DNA of 64,000 nt, from assembly GCA_017509715.1 (NCBI GenBank), contig JAFWOU010000029.1, positions 62,001 through 126,000 on the forward strand, given 5' to 3'. The position numbers were made by a program, and so were the translations under genes. Each line of letters starts with the position of its first letter. Position 1 is the stretch's first letter. Of this stretch, positions 34,034-41,292 are shown piece by piece. The notes under the pieces are model-generated. The model had not been told where the DNA came from and did no database searches. It saw nothing but the letters and a program-made list of their open reading frames with translations. The DNA is from Paludibacteraceae bacterium. GTDB taxonomy: Bacteria; Bacteroidota; Bacteroidia; Bacteroidales; Paludibacteraceae.

Positions 34034-34126
34034 TTGGGCACGAAGGAACTGCTCAGCGATTACCGTGCCGGAAAAGCCGATTGGCCGGAGTACGGTATTG
34101 ATTTTAAACAACCATGCGAGTCGTAG
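34034..34126 (+). CDS. Possible 30-residue small protein or gene remnant upstream of dtd
   Basis: TTG at 34034, 30 codons, encoding [20 protein letters not shown] and a short tail. The composition is protein-like, and it overlaps the dtd start by 13 bases. It may be a small coupled gene or the 3' end of a lost gene. No family recognised. Confidence 0.35.
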   Translation: MGTKELLSDYRAGKADWPEYGIDFKQPCES

Positions 34127-34566
34127 TACAACGTTGTAGCCGTGCTGAGGTGCGCATTGATGGCACTGTCGTCGGCAGGATAGGGCAGGGGTTTTTGCTC
34201 CTGGTAGGTGTCTCCGAAACGGACACACAGGCCGAAGCGGATCTATTGGCGAAGAAGATTGCCCAACTCCGTGTCTTCGAGGATGCGGAAGGCAAGATGA
34301 ACCTCGCTCTGCGTGAGGTAAATGGGGCTATCCTCAGTATCTCGCAGTTCACGCTTTATGCCGATTGTCGCAAGGGTAATCGGCCCTCTTTCATCCGTGC
34401 TGCGCGTCCCGAACAAGCCTCGCCCTTGTACGACTATTTCAATCAAACCCTACGTACTATGTACGGACTGCACGTCGAAACAGGCCGTTTCGGAGCTGAT
34501 ATGCAAGTCGATTTTATCAACTCCGGCCCCGTCACTATCCTCCTCGACTCGGAGGAATTGAAATAA
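34114..34566 (+). CDS. dtd: D-aminoacyl-tRNA deacylase
   Basis: 150 residues, full length. DTD motifs: [32 protein letters not shown] (catalytic Ser-Gln-Phe-Thr region) and NSGPVTI (Gly-Pro motif for chiral proofreading). It recycles D-aminoacyl-tRNA and Gly-tRNA(Ala) in the cytoplasm. Starts about 120 bases after the promoter at 33982; the GAF gene follows after five bases. Confidence 0.96.
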   Translation: MRVVVQRCSRAEVRIDGTVVGRIGQGFLLLVGVSETDTQAEADLLAKKIAQLRVFEDAEGKMNLALREVNGAILSISQFTLYADCRKGNRPSFIRAARPEQASPLYDYFNQTLRTMYGLHVETGRFGADMQVDFINSGPVTILLDSEELK

Positions 34567-34571
34567 CTTTA

Positions 34572-35048
34572 ATGACCAAACAAGAGACATATCATACTCT
34601 GCTTCCGCAGATCGAATCACTGGTAGCTGGAGAGACGGACGCGATTGCCAACATGGCGAACGTGGCTGCAGCTTTGCACGAAGCTTTCGGCTTCTGGTGG
34701 ACAGGATTCTACATAGTAAGGAGTGAAGGAGTTGAGGAGTTAAGGAGTGAAGGAGTCGGCGAACTCGTATTGGGGCCGTTCCAAGGACCTATCGCATGTA
34801 CGCGTATTCCGTATGGTAAAGGAGTCTGCGGCACGGCTTGGCAACGCGCTCAAACCGTCATCGTGCCAAACGTGCATGATTTCCCGGGACATATTGCCTG
34901 TTCCTCCGCTTCCAATAGTGAGATAGTCGTGCCAATTATGCGTGCCGGACAAGTCATGGCAGTTCTTGACATCGACAGCACCGACTTCAACACCTTCGAC
35001 GAGACGGACCAACTCTACTTAGAGAAAATTGCAGAAATGCTAAAATAA
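34572..35048 (+). CDS. GAF domain protein, free methionine-(R)-sulfoxide reductase type
   Basis: 158 residues. GAF fold of the fRMsr type: NVAAALHEAFGFWWTGFYIV, GPIACTRIPYGKGVCGTAW and HIACSSASNSEIVVPI, giving three Cys at the positions used for catalysis in fRMsr. It would reduce free Met-(R)-sulfoxide. An 8-base array (34718-34757) is translated in the loop before LVLGPFQGP. Confidence 0.88.
   Translation: MTKQETYHTLLPQIESLVAGETDAIANMANVAAALHEAFGFWWTGFYIVRSEGVEELRSEGVGELVLGPFQGPIACTRIPYGKGVCGTAWQRAQTVIVPNVHDFPGHIACSSASNSEIVVPIMRAGQVMAVLDIDSTDFNTFDETDQLYLEKIAEMLK
34718..34757. repeat. In-frame 8-base array in the fRMsr-type gene
   Basis: Five 8-base units: AAGGAGTG, AAGGAGTT, GAGGAGTT, AAGGAGTG, AAGGAGTC. 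The word is the reverse complement of that at 17528-17559. Encodes repeated RSEGVEEL-like residues. Confidence 0.88.
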
Positions 35049-35049
35049 T

Positions 35050-35080
35050 TTGCATATGTGCGAAATTTTTCGTACCTTTG
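35050..35080 (+). promoter_or_regulatory. Promoter of the rubrerythrin gene
   Basis: TTGCATATGTG at 35050 and TACCTTTG at 35073-35080, spacing 23. Confidence 0.7.
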
Positions 35081-35117
35081 CAGCCGATACGTATTAACCC
35101 TATAAAACTTAATCATT

Positions 35118-35660
35118 ATGAAAGAACTCAAAGGAACAAAGACCGAGAAGAACCTCATGGAGGCTTTTGCCGGTGAATCGATGGCACGTAACAAGTACAC
35201 CTACTTCGCATCGAAGGCGAAAAGGGATGGTTATGTGCAGATTAGCAAGATTTTTGAGGAGACTGCTGCCAACGAGAAAGAGCATGCTGAACTCTGGTAC
35301 AAATACCTGAACGGAGGCAAGATCAACGACACCGCTGCTAACCTCGCAGACGCGGCAGCCGGTGAGAATGCCGAGTGGACGGATATGTATGCACGCATGG
35401 CGAAAGAGGCTGAGGAAGAAGGATTTATCGAGATTGCTGCCAAGTTCGCGATGGTAGGCGAGATCGAGAAACACCACGAAGAGCGTTATCGTAAGTTGCT
35501 CAAGAACATCGAGGATAAGGTTGTCTTCTCGCGTGAAGGCGATTGCATCTGGCAGTGCTCCAACTGTGGCCATATCGTAGTCGGCAAGGCTGCTCCGGAA
35601 GAATGTCCCGTTTGCCACCACGCACAAGCTTACTTCCAACTGTTAGCGGAAAACTATTAA
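35118..35660 (+). CDS. rbr: Rubrerythrin
   Basis: 180 residues. N-terminal four-helix diiron domain with [23 protein letters not shown] and [10 protein letters not shown] ligands; C-terminal rubredoxin-like domain with CSNCG and CPVCHH. It removes hydrogen peroxide in anaerobes. Immediately followed by the inverted-array cassette and then superoxide dismutase, so an older rbr-sod neighbourhood seems to be interrupted. Confidence 0.96.
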   Translation: MKELKGTKTEKNLMEAFAGESMARNKYTYFASKAKRDGYVQISKIFEETAANEKEHAELWYKYLNGGKINDTAANLADAAAGENAEWTDMYARMAKEAEEEGFIEIAAKFAMVGEIEKHHEERYRKLLKNIEDKVVFSREGDCIWQCSNCGHIVVGKAAPEECPVCHHAQAYFQLLAENY

Positions 35661-35666
35661 TTTTAA

Positions 35667-36095
35667 CGGTTATCGGTTACAGGTTACCGGTTACGGGAGA
35701 TGAACTATATACGTCCATACAAAACATTAGATGTTTACACGGTGGCAAAAACACTTGTCATACGTGTTTATGCCGTGCTACAAACATTCCCCAAGGAAGA
35801 GCAGTATGCGCTCTGCGATCAGTTGCGGCGCGCAGTTATTTCTATTCCATCCAATGTTGCGGAAGGACTTGGCCGTATGTCGGAAAAGGAGCAACTCCGT
35901 TTTATCGAAATTGCATATGGTTCGTTATTAGAAGTTGAGACTCAATTAGATATCGCTTGTGATCTTCATTACATCACTCCTGAATCTATCTCTGATATCA
36001 TGGAATTGATAGATAGAGAAGCTCGGTTATTGTCCGGTCTCCGTTCCCGTAGATTAAAACCCCGTAACCCATAACCCATAACCCGTAACCCGTAA
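35667..36095 (+). mobile_element. Putative cassette: four-helix-bundle gene bracketed by inverted heptamer arrays
   Basis: Left array 35667-35694 (CGGTTAT, CGGTTAC, AGGTTAC, CGGTTAC); right array 36061-36095 (CCCGTAA, CCCATAA, CCCATAA, CCCGTAA, CCCGTAA). The right units are close to the reverse complement of the left ones. The gene between them starts six bases after the left array, and its stop lies inside the right array. The cassette fills the space between rbr and sod; no transposase is encoded. Mobility is inference. Confidence 0.6.
35700..36074 (+). CDS. Four helix bundle protein (23S rRNA intervening-sequence protein family)
   Basis: 124 residues, all-helical. Motifs of the family: YKTLDVYTVAKTLVIRVY, FPKEEQYALCDQLRRAVISI, PSNVAEGLGR, and a C-terminal helix pair with LEVETQLDIACDL. 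Such proteins are encoded in intervening sequences of 23S rRNA genes, relate to the Avd protein of diversity-generating retroelements, and are common in Bacteroidetes. Cellular role unknown. The gene is bracketed by inverted heptamer arrays, the right one providing its stop codon. Confidence 0.88.
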   Translation: MNYIRPYKTLDVYTVAKTLVIRVYAVLQTFPKEEQYALCDQLRRAVISIPSNVAEGLGRMSEKEQLRFIEIAYGSLLEVETQLDIACDLHYITPESISDIMELIDREARLLSGLRSRRLKPRNP

Positions 36096-36101
36096 AAAAT
36101 T

Positions 36102-36701
36102 ATGTTAGGAATTCTTTTTTCGCTCATCACTTTGCCCTATGCACCGAATGCGTTGGAACCGGTGATTAGTCAGGAAACGATTGAGTATCACCACGGTAAG
36201 CATTTGCAGACCTACGTGGATAACCTCAATAAACTCGTTGCCGGAACGGAGTTCGAGTCTATGCCGCTGGAGCAGATTGTAGCCAAATCGCAAGGCGCTA
36301 TCTTCAACAATGCCGGACAGATCTTGAACCACAACTTGTATTTCTTGCAGTTCTCTCCGGTAGCAGCCGACAACCACACGCCGAAAGGTGCTATTCTCGA
36401 CGCCATCAACCGCGATTTCGGTTCGTTCGAAGCCTTCAAAGCGGAGTTTGAACAGAAAGGAACCACGCTCTTCGGTTCCGGATGGGTGTGGCTCGCAGCC
36501 GACAAGGATGGCAAACTCGTCATTACGCAGGAACCCAATGCCGGAAATCCCGTCACCAAAGGCCTAAAACCGCTGCTGACGATGGACGTCTGGGAGCATG
36601 CTTATTACATCGACTATCGCAATCGTCGTGCAGCCCATCTCCAATCCCTCTGGCAGATCATCAATTGGGACGAGATAAATCGCAGATATCTGGAGAAATA
36701 G
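36102..36701 (+). CDS. sodB: Superoxide dismutase (Fe/Mn family)
   Basis: 199 residues. ITLPYAPNALEPVIS at the N-terminus, metal ligands in EYHHGKH, NHNLY, and DVWEHAYYIDYRN. The start ATG 36102 adds MLGILFS before the usual MxTLPYAP; this extra stretch begins directly at the end of the right heptamer array, so the insertion may have changed the 5' end of the gene. Converts superoxide to peroxide. Confidence 0.94.
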   Translation: MLGILFSLITLPYAPNALEPVISQETIEYHHGKHLQTYVDNLNKLVAGTEFESMPLEQIVAKSQGAIFNNAGQILNHNLYFLQFSPVAADNHTPKGAILDAINRDFGSFEAFKAEFEQKGTTLFGSGWVWLAADKDGKLVITQEPNAGNPVTKGLKPLLTMDVWEHAYYIDYRNRRAAHLQSLWQIINWDEINRRYLEK

Positions 36702-37168
36702 TGCCTCTAACCCCTGAAATAGGACGTCATCCGCTGCAACCGACTCAACTGAGAAGAATTGAAGTCGTTGCCGCGGTGATTTTTGACGAACGAGGACGGA
36801 TCTTTGCTACGCAACGGGGATATGGTGAGTGGAAAGATTGGTGGGAGTTTCCCGGGGGAAAGATCGAAGCCCGAGAAACACCTCAACAAGCCTTGCGTCG
36901 TGAGATTCACGAGGAGTTGGATGCCGAGATCGAAGTGGGAGAACTCTTACGAACCATCGACTACGACTATCCCTCCTTCCATCTGACGATGCATTGTTTC
37001 AAGTGCCGCTTAAAGGAGCAATCACCAATGACCAATGAGCAATCATCCTATACCCTCTTGGAGCACGAAGCAGCCAAATGGCTTGCTCCCAACGAATTGC
37101 AATCCGTCAACTGGCTCCCTGCAGACGAAGATCTCATCGAAGAATTGGTTTGTACCCACCCACAATAA
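36701..37168 (+). CDS. NUDIX (MutT-type) hydrolase
   Basis: 155 residues from GTG at 36701, which overlaps the sod stop by one base; a longer frame inside sod is rejected. NUDIX box: GGKIEARETPQQALRREIHE-EL (about 51-72), preceded by QRGYGEWKDWWEFP, and a MutT-like end WLPADEDLIEEL. Probably cleans oxidised nucleotides. Its first 14 residues (MPLTPEIGRHPLQP) resemble the start of the UDG-family protein at 33238, and its end matches that protein's tail. A heptamer array (37018-37045) is in frame. Confidence 0.88.
   Translation: MPLTPEIGRHPLQPTQLRRIEVVAAVIFDERGRIFATQRGYGEWKDWWEFPGGKIEARETPQQALRREIHEELDAEIEVGELLRTIDYDYPSFHLTMHCFKCRLKEQSPMTNEQSSYTLLEHEAAKWLAPNELQSVNWLPADEDLIEELVCTHPQ
37018..37045. 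repeat. In-frame heptamer array in the NUDIX gene
   Basis: Four heptamers: GCAATCA, CCAATGA, CCAATGA, GCAATCA. Encodes a Ser/Pro/Thr/Asn-rich loop. Confidence 0.8.
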
Positions 37169-37177
37169 ATCAACACT

Positions 37178-37657
37178 ATGACGAAGATACTTTTTATATG
37201 TCACGGCAACATCTGCCGCTCTCCAATGGCTGAGTTTATCATGAAGCACTTGGTGGCGCAAGCCGGTAGAACAAAGGAGTTTGAGATAGCATCAGCTGCG
37301 GTTTCTACGGAAGAGATTGGCAACGATATCTATCCTCCGGCTAAACGAATGCTTTCCTCCAAAAACATCCCTTTCACCCACCGTGCCGCACGTCAAATGG
37401 CACGTGCCGACTATGCCTATTACGACCATATCGTCTGCATGGACCAGAGCAATCTCCGTTGGCTCAGCTACATCATAGGCGAGGATTCGGACCACAAAGT
37501 CTCGCTGATGATGGCTTGGACAATCTCCAATATCCAATCTCCAATATCCAATATAGGAAACGTCCCCGATGTTTCCGATCCCTGGTACACCGGGGACTTC
37601 ACCAAAGCCTATGACGATATCTTCGAAGGTTGTCAAGGAATGTTACAACAAATTTAA
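37178..37657 (+). CDS. Low molecular weight protein-tyrosine-phosphatase
   Basis: 159 residues. P-loop FICHGNICRSPMAEF (C-X5-R-S, an H where V or L is common), and the general-acid loop VSDPWYTGDF (DPW). Such phosphatases often regulate capsule tyrosine kinases. A heptamer array (37520-37554) is translated immediately before VPDVSDPW, close to the active site loop, and the frame is intact. Confidence 0.92.
   Translation: MTKILFICHGNICRSPMAEFIMKHLVAQAGRTKEFEIASAAVSTEEIGNDIYPPAKRMLSSKNIPFTHRAARQMARADYAYYDHIVCMDQSNLRWLSYIIGEDSDHKVSLMMAWTISNIQSPISNIGNVPDVSDPWYTGDFTKAYDDIFEGCQGMLQQI
37520..37554. repeat. In-frame heptamer array in the phosphatase gene
   Basis: Five heptamers: ACAATCT, CCAATAT, CCAATCT, CCAATAT, CCAATAT. 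Encodes TISNIQSPISNI. Confidence 0.88.
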
Positions 37658-37671
37658 TCGGTTTAAAAACC

Positions 37672-37956
37672 ATGCTAACCATCAAACACACAGAGACAGA
37701 ACGCAACGGCATTTTCGAGGCGTTGCTGGACGATGTGCAAGTAGGCGAATTGACCTACCAACGTCCCACCCCTGAGCGGATGATCATCGACCATACGCGT
37801 GTCTTCGAAGGCTTTGAAGGACAGGGTATAGCGCGCCAATTGGTCATGGCTTCTGTTGCTTTTGCAAGCCAAAACAACCGCACCATCATCCCTGTCTGTT
37901 CCTATGCACGCAACGTCCTCACGCGCACAAATGACTATAAGGACATCCTTGCCTAA
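37672..37956 (+). CDS. YidJ-type GNAT N-acetyltransferase
   Basis: 94 residues from ATG 37672. Small GNAT (YjdJ/Gcn5-related) with IDHTRVFEGFEGQGIARQLV, the acetyl-CoA binding loop, and IPVCSYARNVLTR. Substrate unknown. It is the last gene before the region of hairpin elements. Confidence 0.88.
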   Translation: MLTIKHTETERNGIFEALLDDVQVGELTYQRPTPERMIIDHTRVFEGFEGQGIARQLVMASVAFASQNNRTIIPVCSYARNVLTRTNDYKDILA

Positions 37957-38018
37957 CAACCTGTCACAAGCTGCCTTGTATTTTTCTCTTCCTTTTTTGA
38001 TTACCAACCCCCTTCCAC

Positions 38019-38262
38019 CATACGTTGAAATAATCGTACCCTTGCGGTTAAGAAAATGTTTTTGAGAGTGCAGTGCAGCGGAACGCTTTTTTGTGAGTCA
38101 TGCAATGACGTGTTTTTGTAAGCAGCCAAGCTAGTACCTGCAAGGTAGTCGATTAAGTGGAATGGACTATTAAGGGTGCTGCAAGCTTGTTTGTAAGCAC
38201 AATGAAGAGGCTATTACACTCCAGAGCCTGGTGGGCTCGATAGGCTGCGCGTTTTTGATTAA
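38019..38262 (+). repeat. Long hairpin element A
   Basis: A 47-base leader identical to that of element B (words TACGTTGAAATAATCG and TTGCGGTTAAGAAAATG), several TTTTTG motifs, then an outer stem GCAGCC (38122-38127) / GGCTGC (38243-38248) enclosing about 115 bases, closing with GCGTTTTTGATTA. The inside can fold further around GCTTGTTTGTAAGC. One of six copies with this architecture. Confidence 0.75.
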
Positions 38263-38284
38263 CTATATTTAACTATATAATTAT

Positions 38285-38421
38285 TATAATTGCCGCGACG
38301 CGGTATAATTTCTATCATTTTCTTTTGGGATTATTTTCCGCTTTTTTGATTACCTAAAATCGTTACCTAAATCTATAATTTATATAATCTCCGCGCAGCG
38401 TTATCATCTCTATAATTTTCC
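38285..38421. repeat. Twin GC-centred hairpin repeats
   Basis: Two similar units, at about 38285-38322 and 38383-38421, each with TATAAT, a CCGCG core that can pair, and TCTAT...ATTTTC. The first core is CCGCGACGCGG, the second CCGCGCAGCG. Function unknown. Confidence 0.55.
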
Positions 38422-38502
38422 CAATCCACCACCTCTTTGCTCTCAAAAACCTCCCATTTCCCTTACAAAATTCAAAAATTCCGCACTTTTCCCCTCATAT
38501 AT

Positions 38503-38533
38503 TTGCATATATGAATTTTTTTTTGTAATTTTG
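38503..38533 (+). promoter_or_regulatory. Promoter of the DUF1016 nuclease gene
   Basis: TTGCATATATG at 38503 and TAATTTTG at 38526-38533, spacing 23. The ATG at 38531 is inside this box and is not the start. Confidence 0.7.
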
Positions 38534-38617
38534 CGGCTCGAATTGCTATGCGTGCATGTATGTACATATACGTACGTACGAGCAAACACAGCAAATAACA
38601 ACAAACCCAACGCAACA

Positions 38618-39790
38618 ATGAGCAAACTGATACATATCGACCAAGACTACAAGCAGTGGATTCAGGACTTGAAGAGTCGCTATCGTCGTAGCCAGATCAA
38701 GGCATCCGTCAAAGTCAATTACGAGGTGCTGGCCTACTATTGGCAACTGGGTCGCGACATCGTCAACCTCGATGCGGAGAATCGTTGGGGCAGTGGTTTT
38801 ATGCGTATGTTATCGCAGGATCTCAAGCAGGAATTGCCGGAAGCAACCGGACTTACTCAACGCAATTTGTATTACTGTAAGAAGTTCTATCTGCTTTATA
38901 ATCAAGCGAATGCAAATTTGCCCCAAGTTGGGGCAGAATTGGAGCCAACCGCTCCCAGCCAAATTGTCCCACAAGTTGATGGAAAATTGCAAGATGAAAA
39001 ATTGCCCCAACTTGGGGCAGAAATTCAGACACTTGTGTCTGCTGTGCCTTGGGGACATCATAAATACATCATGGACAAGTGCGGCAACGATGCCAAGAAA
39101 GCGCTCTTCTACGTCCGTCAAACGGTGGAGAACGGCTGGAGTAGGGCTATGCTCTTGAACTGGCTGGATTCGAATCTCTATGATCGGCAAGGCAAGGCTA
39201 TCACTAATTTCTCGGCTACCTTACCGGCAGAAACAAGCGACTTGGCTCGTGAGCTTACCAAGGATCCGTACGATTTTGCTTTTGCTGAAGTCACGGGTAA
39301 GTTCAATGAGACGAAACTTAAAGCAGCCTTGTTGCGCAACATGACGCAGTTCTTGGTTGAGTTGGGCACCGGCTTCGCCTATGTAGGACGAGAGTATCGC
39401 TTGCAGATCGGCTCGACGGAAAATGTCATTGACTTGCTTTTCTACAACCTCACTCTGCGTTGTTACGTAGCCATTGAGGTGAAGATTGATATGTTCGATG
39501 CACGGGATATTGGCCAGTTGGGCACGTATGTCACGGCCGTGAACCATATCCTTCGTGATCCGGAGAAGGACAACCCAACTATCGGACTCTTGGTTTGCAA
39601 AGGCAAAGACAACACTCTGGCTCAGTACGCACTTGAATCCAGCAGCCAACCTCTCGGCATCTCGGAGTATGAACTGCAGAAACTCTATCCGACGAAGGTG
39701 GAAGGCACGATCCCTACTATCGCCGAAATCGAAAGCGTCGCCCAAGATACCGTCGTCAAACCTGAAGATAATGAAGAAAAATTAAAGTAA
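38618..39790 (+). CDS. DUF1016 / PDDEXK nuclease domain protein (YhcG type)
   Basis: 390 residues from ATG 38618. N-terminal DUF1016_N helical domain (RYRRSQIKASVKVNYEVLAYYWQLG, RNLYYCKKFY), and a C-terminal PDDEXK fold with VIDLLFYNLTLRCYVAIEVK and GQLGTYVTAVNHILR. Common in bacterial defence islands, function unproven. A middle linker contains two copies of NLPQVGAEL/KLPQLGAEI whose DNA carries the palindrome CCCCAAGTTGGGG or CCCCAACTTGGGG, so the linker is a repeat-prone segment. Confidence 0.92.
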   Translation: MSKLIHIDQDYKQWIQDLKSRYRRSQIKASVKVNYEVLAYYWQLGRDIVNLDAENRWGSGFMRMLSQDLKQELPEATGLTQRNLYYCKKFYLLYNQANANLPQVGAELEPTAPSQIVPQVDGKLQDEKLPQLGAEIQTLVSAVPWGHHKYIMDKCGNDAKKALFYVRQTVENGWSRAMLLNWLDSNLYDRQGKAITNFSATLPAETSDLARELTKDPYDFAFAEVTGKFNETKLKAALLRNMTQFLVELGTGFAYVGREYRLQIGSTENVIDLLFYNLTLRCYVAIEVKIDMFDARDIGQLGTYVTAVNHILRDPEKDNPTIGLLVCKGKDNTLAQYALESSSQPLGISEYELQKLYPTKVEGTIPTIAEIESVAQDTVVKPEDNEEKLK

Positions 39791-39897
39791 AGCAATTGCA
39801 TTTTTGTAATTTTTGTTTTTTTTTGACATTGATGGAAATTTAATTATTTTTTGACATTTTTCTTGAGTTTTTTTGATTATATAGAAAACAAGAACAA

Positions 39898-39971
39898 TGA
39901 ACGATAACAAAACCACCATCCATATGGTCCCGGAACCCCGCAAGACGGAACTCGCACCCAACGAACATTGA
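39898..39971 (+). pseudogene. Truncated 5' fragment of a GxxExxY gene
   Basis: ATG at 39898 gives 24 codons with TTIHMVPEPRKTEL, matching TTIHMVPEPRKSEL at the start of the gene at 40454; 25 consecutive bases are identical. After about 17 codons the match stops and a TGA follows. It is preceded by TTTTTTGATTA, like the full copy. Confidence 0.75.
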
Positions 39972-39979
39972 CATATTGT

Positions 39980-40163
39980 AAAACAAAAACACGGAATCAG
40001 CAACGCTATCGCGTTTTACGTAATAGTTCCTTAATTTACTTGTGAACAAGTTCCCAGATAGCTTAATGACCTATTCCGCTAAGCACCAACGATAAATCAT
40101 TGTTGCTTGATTCCTCACGAAAACGCACTACGTTTACAAAAAAGCGCTACGCTTTCAAAAACG
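39980..40163 (-). repeat. Long hairpin element D (minus orientation)
   Basis: Outer stem GGAATCAGCAAC (39993-40004) / GTTGCTTGATTCC (40102-40114). On the minus strand it is preceded by TTTTTG motifs and followed by GTGTTTTTG, the architecture of A and B in the opposite orientation. The inner CTTGTTCACAAG can form the terminal hairpin. Confidence 0.75.
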
Positions 40164-40198
40164 GCTATGCAGCGTGCAGGTAATAAAGAAAAATTATT

Positions 40199-40434
40199 AC
40201 GCCATACGTTGAAATAATCGTACCCTTGCGGTTAAGAAAATGTTTTTGATTATTTTTGTGAGTGCAACGAGTTTTTGTAAGCAGCCGACAGTGCACATGT
40301 TTGGGCAATGTCGGAGTAGAAATGACAATTAGGCTGTCTAGGAGTCTTGCTCATAAGCAGACTAAATGGCATTTACGCTCAAGGCCGCGTAGGCCAATAG
40401 CCATGCGGACGAAGGCTGCGCGTTTTTGATTTAT
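40199..40434 (+). repeat. Long hairpin element B
   Basis: Same leader as element A, TTTTTG motifs, outer stem GCAGCC (40281-40286) / GGCTGC (40414-40419), inner stem AAATGACAATTAG / CTAAATGGCATTT, and terminal hairpin around CTTGCTCATAAGCAG. Ends GCGTTTTTGATTTATT directly before the GxxExxY gene. Confidence 0.8.
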
Positions 40435-40453
40435 TACTAACAATATAACAGAA

Positions 40454-40900
40454 ATGCAAGATAAGACAACAATCCATATGGTCCCGGAACCCCGCAAGTC
40501 CGAACTGGTCCAGGCTACCTACGGCATCATTGGCGCGATGATCGAGGTATACAAGCACCTCGGTGCCGGGATGCCGGAGTATATTTACCAAGAGGCGCTG
40601 CTAACCGAACTGCAAGCCAACGGTTTCACCGCGCACAAGGAGTTGGAGTATCATCCCATTTATAAGGGCAAACCCCTCAACGCCTACTTGAAAATGGATC
40701 TCGTGGTGGAGACGCCTATTGGCAATGTGATTGTGGAATGTAAGGCTTTGTCGGCTCTCACCGAACGGGAGCATTATCAAACTTTCGGCTACATGCGTGG
40801 AACGGGATGGCCTGTGGCGATACTGGTCAATTTTGGTGCCAGTCCCCGTGCCCAGATCGAACGTTTTTATAATGACAACAACACCATCGCGGTGTTCTGA
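40454..40900 (+). CDS. GxxExxY family protein
   Basis: 148 residues. Contains the namesake motif in GAGMPEYIYQEALLTEL, and a nuclease-like region KMDLVVETPIGNVIVECKAL (D...E-C-K) suggesting a PDDEXK fold. Function unknown; frequent in Bacteroidetes. It is framed by hairpin elements B and F, and a truncated copy of its 5' end lies at 39898-39971. Confidence 0.9.
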   Translation: MQDKTTIHMVPEPRKSELVQATYGIIGAMIEVYKHLGAGMPEYIYQEALLTELQANGFTAHKELEYHPIYKGKPLNAYLKMDLVVETPIGNVIVECKALSALTEREHYQTFGYMRGTGWPVAILVNFGASPRAQIERFYNDNNTIAVF

Positions 40901-40902
40901 TA

Positions 40903-41055
40903 AATGTTTTTGGCCGTTTTTTACATTGTTTTTGTAAAGCGGTTGAATATGAAATATTGGTGGTGTCGAATGGCTTGAATATGAAAACATGTTTGCGATA
41001 GACAAGTCATCGATAGCACAAAACCGAAGGGTTAACCGCTGCGTTTTTGGTTAAC
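40903..41055 (+). repeat. Long hairpin element F
   Basis: TTTTTG motifs, then outer stem GCGGTT (40939-40944) / AACCGC (41034-41039), closing with TGCGTTTTTGGTTAAC. It begins right at the stop of the GxxExxY gene. It is the shortest member. Confidence 0.7.
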
Positions 41056-41086
41056 TCGGAAATGATTAAAAGAAAGGATATGTAAC

Positions 41087-41264
41087 CAAAAACACGGAAT
41101 CAACGGTGCCAAGCTACCTGTGCGTAAGACCAATAAGCTGCTTATGAGCAAGCTCCTAGACATCTTATTAGTCCTTCCGCACCGCAGGTACCGATAAATC
41201 GCCCCTGCTGATTCCTCACAAAAACGCACTACGTTTACAAAAAAGCGCTAAGCTTTTAAAAACG
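41087..41264 (-). repeat. Long hairpin element E (minus orientation)
   Basis: Outer stem GGAATCA (41096-41102) / TGATTCC (41209-41215). The minus strand reads TTTTTG motifs, stem, TGTCTAGGAGCTTGCTCATAAGCAG inside (split here as in element B's terminal hairpin), stem, GTGTTTTTG. Its flank AAAACGCACTACGTTTAC is shared with element D. Confidence 0.75.
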
Positions 41265-41292
41265 ACCCAGTGTGTTATAACGAAAAAGAAAA

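Larger units (their letters stand above)
37957..38617 (+). other. Gene-free region with hairpin element A and twin small hairpins
   Basis: 661 bases without a supported gene. It holds hairpin element A (38019-38262), twin GC-centred hairpins (38285-38421) and the promoter of the DUF1016 gene. The leader (38547-38575) has an alternating purine-pyrimidine stretch. Confidence 0.75.
39791..40453 (+). other. Gene-free region with a gene remnant and elements D and B
   Basis: 663 bases holding the GxxExxY remnant (39898-39971), hairpin element D on the minus strand and element B on the plus strand. Nothing else was recognised. Confidence 0.75.

Noticed and set aside
36482..36700. Longer N-terminus for the NUDIX protein
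   Set aside because: The extension overlaps the sod gene in another frame and shows no domain; GTG at 36701 gives a normal length.
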